This document shows, in pieces, positions 11,800 to 25,155 of a stretch of DNA of 47,044 bases (position 1 is its first letter; the number at the start of each line of letters is the position of its first letter). This stretch comes from Welwitschia mirabilis (Eukaryota; Gnetophyta; Gnetopsida; Welwitschiales), in NCBI GenBank assembly GCA_051453625.1, contig JBOZIK010000001.1, forward strand, positions 54,051,234 to 54,098,277, given 5' to 3'. Under the pieces are notes generated by a model, which was not told where the DNA came from, made no database searches, and saw only the letters and a program-made list of their open reading frames with translations. The position numbers were made by a program, and so were the translations under genes.

Positions 11800-12868
11800 T
11801 GTAATGAATCTTGTATTTCTTTTGAATGAATCTCTTATTTTTATATCTAGAAATCTTAAATAATATTCACAAAAAATTCCTGCATATATTGGAGTCAATC
11901 CATTTGTTGTACCCTCGAGATGAAATCAAAGAAGAAATTATAAGATTATTGCAAATGATTTGATTTAAATCTAACTTTCAGAGTTAAAATATGATGCAAA
12001 ATGAAATGCAAAAATAAATGCAATGCAATCTCAATGTAGATTCTAACCAGCTTAACCAACTTATTGTCATCCAAATTAGCCCTCATAACCTATACCAACT
12101 TACAGATACATGTCACTTAACTATTATGACATAAGCTCAAAGGAAGAAAGAGAATTTAAAAGAATAAATTAACCAAAATTTTACTAATTGAAATGCTTCA
12201 CATCCCATTATAAAGTAGTAGCTCCTTAATGAAGGAAACATAGCCCAATACCAAGGACACCCTTCTCTATAATAGTTACAAAGTAACAACTTCCTAATGA
12301 AGGAGACATAGTTTAACATCAAGAAAACCCCTTCTCTGTAACTAGTGAATGGATCCCTTACACAATCACTCTCCAAACATCACAAGAATATTCTATACTA
12401 ACAAGATGAGTAAATAGGGGAGTAAAGGGGGAGTATTTATAGTATTTGGAATGATTATTGAGATCATCGAAGAGTCATAAATAATTAAGGGTAATCATTA
12501 TAATTAGTGGAGTTTGTTTTGTATTTTTCATGTCTTCTGCACGCCTTCTTGTCTTCCAGATGACTAGGTAAATGACCATTGATCTTTCATCTTCTTATGA
12601 CTTCTTTTCTTCCATGTGCCTTCTTGATGACTTTTGGATTTTCATCTTTCATGCCCATTGATCTTCTTGGTATAACATCTTCTTTACATAATGTCCTTAT
12701 AGCATGTCTTTTTCAAATGCTTCATAATTACTTTACTTTGATCCAAATTATTATTAATTCTTTGTCTTTGGTCTTCGTCATTATAAGTGGTCCATATAAG
12801 CATTAAACCTATAAAAAGAACCTAAAAACATACTCCAAACATGATGTTAAATATGGCCGATTCAGCTT
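11800..12868 (-). mobile_element. LTR-like remnant on the minus strand
   Basis: Abuts the left LTR of the Athila element. On the minus strand there is a good TATA box, CTATAAATAC at 12433-12442, about 430 bp from the right end, followed by a leader with a 68-bp tandem duplication. This U3-TATA-leader layout is that of an LTR, but I found no second copy, PBS or PPT, so it may be a solo or truncated LTR. Sequence 11930-12050 is rich in ATGCAA words. No ORF is supported. Confidence 0.35.
12208..12346. repeat. Tandem duplication, 68-bp period, two copies
   Basis: Copy 1 starts at 12208 (TTATAAAGTAGTAGCTCC) and copy 2 at 12276 (TTACAAAGTAACAACTTCC). Both contain TAATGAAGGA, ACATAG and CCCTTCTCT in the same order. 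They differ by scattered substitutions, so the duplication is old. Confidence 0.85.
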
Positions 12869-15025
12869 GTAAGAATAATATTTTATAAAAAATTGCTATT
12901 AATCTAATGACTATTTAAAATGAAAATGAATAGTTAAAAGAGTTTAAATGGTTAGAACTACTTAATATATTGTTAAGCAAAATTAATTTTTCATTAAAAG
13001 TTCACTATTTAAGATAATGTACAATGGATGCATATGAGATCTTAAAACGTGTTATTCCATTGTACACTAATATTACAATAATTAGAATTAAAATATAGAA
13101 CTTTGAAAACATAATTTTTCAAACTAACAAATTAAACCAATTCACTTTAACAATACTTTCACTAAATATCAATACATATGACTTGAAAGATAACTTTTAA
13201 TCGATCTTGAAATGGTTATAAAAGTGATGTAACATCTAAATTAGGTTATGAATCAATAAGTAATTAATACAAACTAATGTGTAAATGTTTATACAATCAA
13301 AGTAAAACTTTGTCAATTTTATGATATTTTGATAGGAAGACAGAAATGAAAGGAAAGGAAGAGGAAGAAAAGAAAGAGAAGAAATTCCAAAAAGAGTACT
13401 TAGAACTTTCTAAAACTTTTAGAATAGTCATAATATATCCTTAAAAAGTCTCTAGAATCAAAAATTTAAGATCAAATAAAATTAATTAAAACTGATAAGA
13501 AACAAACTTTCTAGGAAAATTCTTAAAAATTACAATCAACTCTATTTGATCAATAATATTAAGAAAAATATAATACTTGAGAAAACATGGATTTCATATT
13601 CTAAAAATACTCAAAAAATACTATAATATAGGATATTAACTTTCAAAAGATGCATCATTATTTATAAAGACACTGTAGATGCAAAATCTTTTTTTAAAAA
13701 AAATCATTCTTTAAAAAAATTCTAAGTAAAACTTCCATTCAATAGTAAACGGTAAAAAATGGAATTTTTCAAGTTAAATTGTGGTTTAGACTTATACAAT
13801 GTAAAACATATATAATGTAAAAGTTTTTTAATCATGAGAGAAACCTACTAACAAATGTTCAAAATAGTTGCAGTTGCAAAAAAAAAACCATGGTCAAAAC
13901 AAGCAGTAAAATTCACTAGTTCTATGCTAAGTTGAGGAAGAATGGAGAAAGAGAGAAGAGAAAATTTAGTAATAAAAAAGTTTTATTTAAAAACTAAGTA
14001 AATTAAATATTTACATGCTAAATTTAAGATATTGAAAAGGATAAAAAGGAAATTCTTGAACCATTATGCAAGAAGACAAATGGAATTATAAGAAAATATA
14101 GTAGATGAAATGAAAAGAATGGAGGAAAGAAGAGAGAAGGGGATGTAAAAGACTAAAAATGGATGTATATGCAATAATGGATGATAATGAAGAATTAAGA
14201 ATGATTTCAAAGCTGTTATAAAAAAAAAGATCAACTTAGAAGTAAACAAATAAGAGATAAGATGCAGTTGAAAAATCCTTTTAATGCTTGAAAATGTCTT
14301 GAAATCAATTTGAAAGAATTTATTTGACTTTGACATGGCTTGATGTAGATAAATGTATGGTTTGACATTGAGAAGGGGTCTTTGTAGATGCATTAGGGTT
14401 GATTTTAGGTGACGAAGTTGTTAAAACTTGTGATTTTCACCATGTGATTTATATTGAGAGCTTGTGAATACTTACATGATGCTATAGTACCAATTTATAC
14501 TAGAAAATAATGCTTAAGCATCACAAGTAATTACACTAGTAACCATCAAAAATCCAAAATTACAAATTGACTTAATTTTAATCCTTTGAACTGCTATTAC
14601 ATGAAAACATCATATTTAACTAAAAATATGACTAGTAATGAATAAATTATGTCTTTTAAAATGCAAATTTCCAAAGTTATAATGTCCTAATAAGTTCTAA
14701 AAATGACATAATGTCATGAATCTAGTGTTATAATTAGTTAAAATCATTATATCATTAAGTGGATGAGACATTATAAAGGAAAAGGGGATATGATATCTCT
14801 AGGATTAGTAAGTTAAAGAAGTCTTCATGCTTTGCATTTTCATCTTTGTCCTTAAGCTTTTAATCATGATTATCATAATGCATTATTTTAAGATCTTTAA
14901 TTATTTGAGAACTTTATCACCTAAAAAGCATAAAAAATAACTCCAAGTGCACTATTGTAGTTTAAAGAATAATTAAAAGTTATGATTATTAATACCTTCT
15001 TTTATTAAAAATTCAAGCTTAATCA
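12869..15025 (-). repeat. 3' LTR of the Athila-type element
   Basis: Begins TGTAAG and ends near AATCA on the plus strand. Colinear with 22645-25155: shared landmarks are AAGTTCACTATTTAAGATAATG at about 12997 (right copy about 22769), GTGATGTAA at about 13222, ATTATGCAAGAAG / ATTACTTGAGAAG near 14061 (right about 23813), and ATGAATAAATTATGTCTTT at about 14638. The copies differ by many substitutions and indels, indicating an old insertion. The TG/CA ends are judged by eye and may be off by several bases. Confidence 0.85.
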
Positions 15026-17459
15026 CACCCCTAACTAGTCATCTTATACCTCCCATGCAACTGATAAAGATAAAAGAAATGAAGCCTACTATGCATCTTA
15101 ATGTTTTCCCATTGGGAGTGGTATCAGATCTATTATTAGAATACCTAACAATATTTGTTATTCTACCAGAAAACAAGAAATTACTAAATTCAACTAGCCC
15201 TATTAACTATTAATCAAGATGTTCATAGCTTATGTCAATGGTTGTGGATACAAAGGCTATTCCAAGAATAAAATAGCATATAAAAGCACCAGTACTAGAA
15301 ATCATGAAGGCCTAATAATGTATGTCATAGGAGATGATAATACAAAAGAGCCAAGGTATAAGTAGTGATGAAAAAAAATAAGATTTAATATTATCTTCAC
15401 CATGGTACTCATGCTCCATAATGGTGAAAGATCATTAAAGACCCTAAAATACTTCTTAATTGCACCTTAATTCACATCTATAAGAGAAGAAGTAAGTTAG
15501 AGAATGAGATGTGAATAGGATGGGATTGTTTCCACATCTCATGCCTCATCCTATCTAAGCACTTATTAATTCTAGCTAAGGTGATGCCATGCTACTTAGG
15601 TTGAGATCTAGGTTGCTATTGTTGTTACTTAAGCTTATAAAATATTTATGCCTTCCAAATCTATCAGAAATCAATAGGGGAATTGGAATGATATCTAATA
15701 TGGTAAATCCTATGAAACTTAGGATACTTATGGAAAATAACCTTTCAAATCACAAAGGTTAAAGAAATGGAAACAGAACATGGAGAAGAGTAAGCATGAA
15801 AAACTTAGATAAAAATAAGATAAGTAACATAAGTATCACAATCCTCCCTAAATAACTAAAGAGTTATTAATATATTGGGGAATACATAGGATGTATATAT
15901 AGTACCTAAGATGTTGGACATAATGTGATGAGTGAGAGGTATATCAGATGGTCTAAGATGATTTACAAAAAATTCATTAGCATAAAGGTTAGAATTTAAA
16001 TTAAGATATTTTAGAATAGCCAATACCCTCTCCAAAAAACTATGTGTATCTCATAATCACAAGTGTGACAAGGAATATCCAATGCATCTGATACAACTTT
16101 AGGAACTAATGAATAGTAAGATCATCAATAATATATTTCCCTACATTTTTCTCTTCATCAAGCAAGAGTTTTTTAAAAAGGTAAAGGCATAGAATTACTA
16201 GAGTAAAATACACAACTAAAATCAATTAACTAATTACCTATCCATTTCATAACTGATTCATCATCTTTAGGTGAAAAAATAGTAAAGAGCATGCATCAAA
16301 TAACTTCTAAAGAAAGTCTAAAATATAATACATAAATAAGTAATAACCTAAAGAGAAGATTAAAAAAATATATGCGATAAGACTCAACACCATTTTGGTA
16401 GGGCTTTCCTATTCAAGTCTATGATAATCACAAAACTCCACAACTTACTCTTTGAAAAAAGAAAAAAAATAATGTATAAATGAGGTATAAGGGTCAAAAA
16501 TAAAGTTTTTATAATGATAGAACCCTAGACTATTTACTATAATGGCACTATAGCCCTATTTTACATGTGCTTTTGGTGCTTTAGCATTGATTTAAGGCAA
16601 TTAGTAAGAATCTAAGTGGTTTGTCATAAATCTAATAGTAGGAATTATTAAAATAAAAACTTAACAATCAAATTAAGCTCAAAAATACTCTAGCACCTAG
16701 CGAATGACTACTTATACCTTCCAACTAGGAAGAAAACTAGGATTTGAAGTCAAAAAAACATATCTTCCTCAATTTTCTTACAAGAAAAACTTAAAAATTT
16801 AAAAATAATAAGAATTTTTTATTAATATATTTTCAAATACAAATAGAAGTAGTTCCTCCCAATAGCTCATAGCCCTCCTCAATGCAACCACACTAGACCT
16901 AACCTCTTATTTTATCATTCAAAAAGTATCAACATTTTTAAGGTTCTAATGAATAAAAACAAGAAAAGAAAAATAATTACACAACTTCTAGGTTTTTATA
17001 TTTTATCACATTTGCATTCAAAATAATAATCAAAACATATCTCAAAATAATAATCAAAACATATCTTAACTTCATTTAATGTTTTCTCATTGAATGATTT
17101 CGTTTCAATCCATTAACTCATTCAACATGACTAGCTTTAAAATCTTAAATATTAATTGTTCCATGAGGAAAACATTAATAACAACAAAGGAACACTCCCA
17201 TTTAGACTTTAATTTTCCAAGAAATAAATGAAAATAATAATTTAAAAAATAAAATTTTATTAACAACTTGAAAATTTTACATAAGAATAATCTGATCGAG
17301 ATAATATTGAATTCTTGTTTTAGCAAGTATTTAATTATTAAAAGCTTTTAATCTAATTTCATTTAATTGATTCATTTTACTTATACATAAGTTTTAAAAT
17401 CGATATTAAGTTTATAAATAGCATCAAAAGCTTGATGTTCTATCTAAATAAAAAGAAAA
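15026..17459 (-). other. 3' internal region of the Athila element, possible env-position remnant
   Basis: Between integrase and the 3' LTR, where Athila elements often keep an extra 'env-like' ORF. No frame longer than about 70 codons survives. Around 16040-16300 the minus strand gives hydrophobic pieces such as CILL, FLKNSCLMKRKM and GNILLMILLFISS, which could come from such an ORF, but this is weak. The rest is AT-rich with short poly-A runs. I see no other gene. Confidence 0.3.
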
Positions 17460-17469
17460 NNNNNNNNNN

Positions 17470-18200
17470 AAACATTCTTTACTTAAATAAAGATTCATAA
17501 GGGGTAATTTAATAGGTGTTTTATAAGCTATAACATAAGTTGATAATGGATCAGATAATTTCAAAGACCAATCTTTTATATTAGCACTAACTATTTTCTA
17601 AAGAATTCTAGTGAGTTCATAGTTAGTTACTTCCACTTCATCATTAATTTGAGGATGATATGTAGTAGATACTTTATGAATGATACCACATTTAAGCATA
17701 AGATTTCTAAATATTTTATTGTAAAATTAATGTCTTAATAACTAATGATAACTTTAGGATGACCAAATGAAAAATAACCTAATCTTTTAAGAATTTAATA
17801 ACAATTTAGCATTATAATCTCTATAAGCTTTATCTCCTATCTATTTAGCAATTTAATCCATACAAACAAAAATATAAATATTACCAAAGGAGTATGAAAA
17901 AGGTCCAATGAAATTTATACTCTATATGTTAAAAATTTTATAAACCATGATATGCCCAAGAGGCATTTCATTTCTTCTACTAATACTACCTATCTGTTGG
18001 TATTTATCACAAGATTTGTTAGCATCTCTAAAAAGAGTAGGACAAAGAACGCTAGTATTTAAAAGTTTAGATGTAGTTTACTTTCCACTAAAATGATCAC
18101 CCACACATCATTGTGACAAAATTCTAAGATACTAACCATTTTATTATCAAGTGTACACCTTCAAAATACTTGGACAAAACAATATTTAAGTAAAAGTGGT
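17470..18200 (-). pseudogene. Athila-type integrase, degenerate
   Basis: Minus-strand translation in shifting frames recovers the integrase order: KFHWTFFILLW then YLYFCLYGLNC (family GIDFMGPFP / YILVAVDYVSKW), IVIKFLKD (VVLKFLKKN), FGHPKVIIS (FGTPRAIIS), and YHPQINDEVEVTNYELTRIL (YHPQTNGQVEVSNRELKRIL). The last block, at about 17610-17660, keeps YHPQ and the alternating acidic residues. Stops and frameshifts are frequent. A 10-base N run lies just to the left at 17460-17469. Confidence 0.75.
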
Positions 18201-19700
18201 AGTTTCATAAAAATCTATGTTGTTGAGATAGACTTTTCATTTGTTCAAAATAAGACATATGTTTAGGAAGTTTACCAAAGATTTAAAATTTTCAATATCA
18301 ACATACTGGGATAAAACATTTATAGTAAACAAGTTTTTATTGCGAAAACTTTCATTAATTTTAGATAAATTATTGGACAAGGAAAGGTAATATAAATAAT
18401 CCGTAATAAGATTTTTTTCCTAGATCTATCCTTAATAACAATATCAAATTCTTGCATAAGTAATGTCCAATGCATAAGACAAGGTTTAGTTGAAGCTTTA
18501 TTTAAAATGTATTTTAAAGAGAACGATTAGTAAATATAATTATAGGATAATGAATAAGATAATGATAAAACTTTTCAAGAGCAAATATAACTATGACATA
18601 TATGTTTTAGTAGTAAAATAATTTAGTTGTGCATTAGCATAGAAAATAACATAGGATTTATACTCAACAGTTTGACCTAAAACTACACCTACTTATTTGC
18701 ATCAATCATTACGTCAAAATGAAAATACTAATTAGAACTTAAACAATAGGTAAAAACAACAAATTTTCTTTAAGTTTTTAAAAATCAAATACATAATCAA
18801 GTGTCTAAAAGAAAGATACATCTTTAAGAAGCAATTGCATCAAATGCTTACTAAGAGAACTAAAAGATAGAATGAAATAATGATAGGAACTAGCATGTTC
18901 TAAGAAAGATCTTATATCTTTAATATAAGTAGGAGGTAGAATAGAACAAATGATAGTGATCTTATTAGGATCTACTTCTACTCCTTTCTTGTAAATAATA
19001 TAACCAAGAATAATACCTTTAATTATCATGAAATAGATTTTCACCCAACTAAGTTTAAGATTATAATCAATATAATGATTTAAGATTAACTTAAGATCAC
19101 ACATTATTTGATCAAAATAATCATCATAAAGGAAAAATAATTTATAAATATTTTTAAAAACTTATATATGAATTTAGCAAAAAGACTAGTCATACATCTT
19201 TGAAGTAAACTAAAAGGCATATGACAATACATAAACATTCCCCAAAAAAAAAAAAAAAAAAAGTAAAGATGGTCTTGGCTTAATCTTCTAGAGAAATAGG
19301 AATTTTATTATAACTAGTATATCTATCCAAAAAATAAAAATATGATGACCAAAAATTTGGTCAATAATTTCGTCAATAAAAGGAATAGAAAAATGATCTT
19401 TCTTGGTACAAGAATTTAGAGAATAAAAATTTACATAGATTCACAATTTCTAATTCTTCTTTGGGATAATTTACATAAGACTTATCTTAAGATTTAGATT
19501 TACCCTACACTGAGGTTGACAAACAGGTTTATTATTGGGTTCTAAATTGATATAATTGAAACATATAAAAGGATGAATACTAATTATGATAAGACTAAGA
19601 AAAATCTTGATATATTTTAATTCACAAGTTGTTAAGTTCTTTGTCTTGAAAAGGAGTAATATGTGTACTAATGATGAATGGTTTACATTGATTACCATCT
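18201..19700 (-). pseudogene. Athila-type reverse transcriptase and RNase H, degenerate
   Basis: The frame at 18805-19104 reads YNLKLSWVKIYFMIIKGIIL, then GVEVDPNKITII, then ILPPTYIKDIRSFLEHASSY, a clear match to the RT thumb block NLVLNWEKCHFMVREGIVLG / GIEVD / LPPPTSVKGVRSFLGHAGFY. Farther right, FLDRYTSYNKIPISLED matches FLDGYSGYNQIPIAPED, and NNKPVCQPQCRVNLNLK matches AKPVRQPQRRLNPNLK. The catalytic box reads FINYFSF in place of FMDDFSV, so both catalytic aspartates are lost. A 19-base A run at 19244-19262 sits where the family has FTCPFGTFA, probably a slippage expansion. RNase H is suggested only by position, 18300-18780. Confidence 0.82.
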
Positions 19701-20039
19701 AAGAAAATATACTTTAAATGATTAGGTTAGGATTTCAAATCATTATTAATAACATTAGTAGTAGTAAAAACATCATTAATTAAAAAAATAATTTTTTTTC
19801 ATTAACATAACAATTATAATTTTCAAAGGAAGCACATTAAATAGGAGTACTAATTTCATTTGGATCTAAATAATATGAGATAAGTAATTCATAATAAAAA
19901 TTTTAACATAGCATATCATTCATATTCAAAATAAATCATTACTTATATTGTGAACTTCAAACAAGGAATTTAATTCCGTAGCCTTTTTCTTCTTTAGAAA
20001 ATACATTCAAGTTAATAAAAATATTAAAATATTTTTAAT

Positions 20040-20420
20040 GCATCCAATCTGTAGTTAATCTCCACATCAATAGTTGCAAGCCAAGGTTGATCAAGAATGA
20101 TAGGGTAATCGTTCAATCAATAGGAAATTTAAGAATAAAAAAGTCAATAGGGTAAGAAAATTTATCCAATTGAATTAACATATCTTTCAAAATTCCTAAG
20201 GGCTTAACTAAGGTTTGGTTAGTCATAGAAATAATTACATTAGTAAGATTTACATTGTTGAAACCTTGAAAAATTAGTCGAGGCATAAGATTGACCCCAA
20301 ATGGAAATAACCTGAGACTTTTTCACTAATATGATTCCTAATAGCAACGGTTATGATAGTGGATTCAAGGTTATCATATTCAATAGGAATTTTAAATTAT
20401 AATAAACAAGTAGTAGAGGT
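20040..20420 (-). pseudogene. Athila-type aspartic protease, degenerate
   Basis: Minus strand gives GVNLMPRLIFQGFNNVNLTN, then IISMTNQTLVKPLGILKDML, then IQLDKFSYPIDFFIL. The family pattern is GASVNLMPYSVY..LGL / TLQLADRSIKYPRGIVEDVL / VKVDKFYFPVDFVVLD. Agreement over three blocks with correct spacing makes the call firm, although the active-site triplet itself is degraded. Stops occur after the PID block. Confidence 0.78.
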
Positions 20421-20547
20421 AATAAAATTAACTTTTTTTCAGATGATTGAATTTTTCTTTTACAAGTGAAAAGATCTTTGAGAAATTTTCCATAAGATAA
20501 GATTTGCTTAATTACCTTGAGAAAGAGAAGAGTAATATTAACGTTTT

Positions 20548-21900
20548 TTAAGATTTCATGAAATTCCTCATAATTATGACCTTTATCATATTGAAGACGA
20601 CTAGGAAAAAGAATGGAATCATCTTTCTTTTTTCAAAACTTCTTATTGGAATCAGATTCAAGACTAAATTATCAACTTCTTTAGCTTTATAATTAGGCTT
20701 AAAAATAGTTTTATGACTTTGTAACATAATGGAATTTACATTAGCATGTTTTTCCACCATATTAGATGATTTGGAATTAGGAGTTAATTGAGATGGCAAA
20801 CTTGAATGACTCTTCTTCTTATTTTATTATTGAAACATAAAATTAAGTGCTTGTTGCATTTGCTCAATTTGATTTACAACACCTTCATAACTTATTGTCT
20901 TAAGAAGGTTAAAACGATAAAGGTTTGGGTTGCTACTCATATTGACTATTATAAGAATGGAAGGCATTATTATTTTGAAAAAATTTATTTGGATGAGAAT
21001 TGGGGTACTTATTAAATGGTAAATTAGCATGATAATTCTAATTAAAGGGATGATCTTAGATAAAGGATAATGATGCAAAGCACTTTGAGCTACCTTAAAA
21101 TTTTAACATAACTTAATGAAACAACCTTCTAGTTGATATAACTCACAATAAGATGAACTTAAAGAAGACTGAATTGGATTTTTCTTAAACTTTTTATTCT
21201 AAAATTTTTCTAAATGAGGAGATAGAACTTTCATTTTATTTGCTAATTTGTCATTTGATCCTTTCTTCTTAATAAGCTTATTCAACCGAATTTCTCTTTT
21301 AACATGGTCATTTTCAGTATCTTCCTATCTATGCATAACTTCTATCATTTCTTCCAATTTCTTCCATACTTCATTAGGTATTGTATTAAATAATTTTCCA
21401 AACTAATCTCTGCACTTCAAAACCATGATTAGGATTTTTAATAATAAGATCTTTAAAATGCTTAAATAATTTAAAATAATATTCATTATAAGATTACTTA
21501 AAGCTATTAATAATACCTTCCATTTCATTAATATGAGTTGTAAGCTAGAAATTTCTTGATGAAAGCTTCTTTAAACTTTATAAGATTTAAAAAGTTCTCC
21601 TTATTACAAACAAGCCTAAGAAAATTTCTAGCCCTATCCTTTACAACAAGAGAGAGAATTGATAATTTAGTTACATCCTAATGAGTTTGAAACATAATCT
21701 TACAAACTAATTTAAAATATTCAAGAAACTCATATGGATCCTCATGACTACAACCATAAAAAGTAGGGAAATCCTTAGCATTTTTTATATAAACTATGAT
21801 ATTAGGTGTGAAAGTAATATAGAAATTGATTTTTTGATCTTCAAAAAGTTGCTGAAGCATAGGTTAAGGATCCAAATTTTAAGCATTACTATCTTGGATA
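20548..21900 (-). pseudogene. Athila-type gag, degenerate
   Basis: Capsid-like gag of the same element. The first piece, 21678-21860, has FPTFYGCSHEDPYEFLEYFK, then LVCKIMF, equal to the F-x-G-x-x-x-EDP-HLxxF-xxC block of Athila gag. Next, at about 21540-21650, SLVVKDRARNFL and NLIKFKEAFIKKFL match PFSLRDKAKxWL / TWEQLxxxFLxKF. At 20827-21078, VNQIEQMQQALNFMF resembles the Q-rich segment after the nucleocapsid, and 20548-20799 contains VNSIMLQSHKTI, like the VNAVTLRSGKE linker before the protease. Frames shift repeatedly. Leader DNA from 21901 to 22644 holds no gene. Confidence 0.75.
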
Positions 21901-22644
21901 GACATTTAAAAAGTAACATCAAGCTCTTAAGAAGCTAATGCTGATAATAAAGGTGACCAAGGTTTATTAGTAATGTAGGCTTAGAACTATGTAGTCTTTC
22001 TAAACATTTACTAGTAAGAATCTAAGTTTTAGTTATATATGCATAGTATGAAAATAACATAAGGATAGATGTACAAAAAGTAGTAAAATTTAGAATGTGT
22101 ACATCTAAAAGGCTAGTTGGAGTAAGTTATTGATTGTGAATTCATTGGTACATTTGTAATATCGAAAATACCTAAAGACAACGCAACTCCTATAAGTGCA
22201 TTTCTATTCAAAATATAATATTACATATATAGTTATAAGTGTTCCCAATAAATGGTAGTACTTTTAAATAAAAGAAAACCCCAATTTTCAAAATAAGGAG
22301 ACCATGACATGAGCCTTCACAAAAATATTTATTTTTATAACATAATAATATAGCTCATGGAAAGGAAATCATTAATAAATAATTTACAATAAAGAATTAC
22401 TAAGTCTGCTAGGTCAAATTGCATATATAATGGAAAGACCCAAGTATCAAACTAAGAGAACACTTTGGGGTAGATTATTTTACAAATATTATACATTACT
22501 TTATCAAACTATCATTTTTTATAATAAAACAACTATCTCTAAGTGATGCAATTACAACACATGACATATAATAAACTTTAAGAACTACAAATGTAAAAAG
22601 TAAAAATTTCATGAGATGTAAAAAGAGAAATACATTAAAAGAGA
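21901..22644 (-). other. 5' leader of the Athila element
   Basis: Non-coding stretch between the gag start and the 5' LTR. AT-rich. I looked for the TGGCGCC-type primer site next to the LTR edge at 22645 and did not see it. Confidence 0.5.
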
Positions 22645-25155
22645 AATAAGTAATATTTTATAAATACTTACTATTAATATAATTATTATTTATAATTAAA
22701 AGAAATGATTAAGAGATTTAAAATAATTGAAACTGCTTAAGTCATTATTAAGAAAAAAATAATTTTACATGAAAGTTCACTATTTAAGATAATGTAAAAT
22801 GGATGCATATGAGACATTGAAACATGTTATCCCATTTTACACTAATCTTAAAACAACTTATAATCAAAAAATAACACTTTAAAAACATTATTCTTCAAAC
22901 TAACAATGTAAACTAGTTGACTTTAATAATATTTGCACTAAATATCCATACCTATGACTCGAAAGATAACTCTTAGTTAAACTTGAAATAAGTTATAAAA
23001 GTGATGTAAGACCTAAATTAGGTTATGAATTAAGAATTAATTAATAAAAAATAACATATGAATATTTATGTAATCTAAGCAAAACTTTGTCAATTTTGTG
23101 ATATTTTGATTGGAAGATAGAAAGAAAAGAGAATTTTTTAAGAGAGAGAAAAGGAAGTAGAAAAGCTGTAAACATGGGACTTAGGACTTTTTAAAATCAT
23201 AAAACTACTCGTAATATATTCTAAAACAAGTCTCTAAAACCAACTATTCAAGATCAAGTAAAATTTATTGAAACCAGTAAGCAATAAGCTCACTAGAAAA
23301 ATCTACAAAAATAATGGTTAATCCTACTTTAACCAAGAATATTAAAAAAACTATAAGACTTGAGAAAACTTGGATATCAGATTTTAAAATTAATAAAAAA
23401 ATGCTAGAATATTATATTTTAATTTTCTAAAAACACATCAATATTGATAGGAGAATTCCATGTGCAAAAATAAGAAAATTAAGATTTCACAATTTAGAAA
23501 ATTTTCATAAGTAAAACTGCAATTCAATAGTAAATGGTTAAAACTAGAATTTTGTAGGTCACATTAGGGTTTGAACTCATGCTAGATGAGAGGAATCTAT
23601 TAACAAAATTTTAGAGTAGTTTGAGTTACAGAGAAAGAGATATTATCAAAATAAGCACTCAAATTTACTACTTCTACTTTAAGAAAAGAAAAGAGGAAAA
23701 GAGAGGGAAGTATCAATGCAATAAATAAATTTTCGATTTTAGAATTTATTAAATTAAATATGTACATGCTAAATGTAATCTACTAAAAAGGAGAAAAGAG
23801 ACATTCATCATTTATTACTTGAGAAGGTAAATGGAATTGTGAGAAAATGTAGTATAAGAAATAAGAATGGAGGAAAGAAGAAAGAAGAGAAATAGAACAT
23901 ATACTTTTTTTGGAAAAAAGTCACCAACCATGAAAAATGAGATAATGCTATAATAGATACCAGATTGTCTTCATTTACATTAGCACTACATATGCAACAT
24001 GCTATAATAAGTCTAATTGATTTAAATAGAATGCATGATAAAAATGCACAAATCATGTAAACATAAGAATAAAAACATAAAGGGCAAGAACATTTACTGT
24101 TTTTAGAAGTAATCAAAGCCCTTTAAATTAGTACTAAATCTAAATGTTTCCAATATCGAATGCCTTCTCCTCCTCTTGCACCACCCATGCACATGCACTT
24201 CATTACGAGTGTAATACCTAAGAAAAGGAGATGAAAAATAGATTGTGAGAGGATGTAAACAGCTAAAAATAGATTTATATGACAACAATGGATGAGAATC
24301 AAGAATAGAAAAGGCTTTCAAAGCTGATATAAAGAGAATATCAACTTGGAAGTGAGGAAATGATTAATCGAATGTGATCAAAAACTCCTTCCAATTCTTG
24401 AAAATGTCTTAAAATCAATTTAAGAGCATATATTTCATTTTAGCATGGCATGATGTGGCTAGATGTGCAGATTTGCATTGAGTGAAATCTTTATAGATAC
24501 ACTAGGATTGGTTTCAAGCAAAGAAGCCACAAAAAATTGTAATTTTCACCATGTAATTTACATTAAAAAATTGTAAACAGTTACATGGCATTGCTGTGCC
24601 AATTTGTACTAGGAAATGGTTCTATAGCATCACAAGTGATTACACTAGTAAACAATAAAATTCCAAAATTATAGATTGACTTAATTTTAATCCTCAACTA
24701 ATATTACATGAAAACATCATATTTGATTTAAAAAATGACTAGTAATGAATAAATTATGTCTTTCAAAATGTGAATTTCAAAGGCATCGATCTCCTAATAA
24801 GTTGTGAAATGATCTAATGTCATGCATCTGATGTTAAAATAATTTAGAATTATTGTGTTAGCAAGTGGATGAGATACAATAATGGAAAAGAGGCTATGGA
24901 CATCTCTAGAACTAATAAGTTAAAGAAGTCTCTCATGCTTTACATTTTCATCCTTGATCTTAACCTCCTATTCATGATTATTAAAAATAGCCTTAAAGTG
25001 TATCATAATGCATTGTTTTGATCTATTTAATCATCTGGGGACTCTATCACTTGAAAACTACAAAAAATATCTCTAAGTGTAGTATTATAGTTCAAAAACT
25101 AATGCAACATTATGACTATTAATGCTTTCTTTTATCAAAAGTTTAGGCTTCTTCA
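22645..25155 (-). repeat. 5' LTR of the Athila-type element
   Basis: Direct repeat of 12869-15025, about 350 bp longer. Most of the extra length lies at about 23890-24230, between the shared GGAGGAAAGAAG block and the shared GGATGTAAACAGCTAAAAATAG block, which are adjacent in the left copy. The remainder is colinear to ATGACTATTAATGC and the terminal GCTTCTTCA. No ORF in it is meaningful. Confidence 0.85.

Larger units (their letters stand above)
12869..25155 (-). mobile_element. Athila-type Ty3/gypsy LTR retrotransposon, nearly full length, decayed
   Basis: Two direct repeats (12869-15025 and 22645-25155) flank an internal region of about 7.6 kb that carries gag, protease, RT, RNase H and integrase in that order on the minus strand. 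Long LTRs, DLG-type protease and lack of a chromodomain fit the Athila lineage. The 5' LTR is therefore the right-hand copy. A short purine run, read AGGGGTG on the minus strand, lies just inside the left LTR where the PPT should be. No tRNA primer site is recognisable inside the right LTR. The flanking 5-mers do not match, so no target-site duplication is visible. All frames are broken. Confidence 0.85.

Noticed and set aside
12137-12376. 79-codon minus-strand frame with repeated peptide
   Set aside because: Repetition comes from the 68-bp DNA duplication in an LTR-like leader.
14064-14393. 109-codon minus-strand frame
   Set aside because: Lies inside the Athila LTR, low-complexity hydrophobic product, not conserved in the other LTR.
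22600-22660. TGGCGCC-type primer site expected next to the Athila 5' LTR
   Set aside because: No such sequence is present at the predicted boundary; decayed or boundary misplaced.
23808-24321. Minus-strand frames in the right Athila LTR
   Set aside because: Overlap the LTR and its extra segment, no family match, absent from the left LTR.
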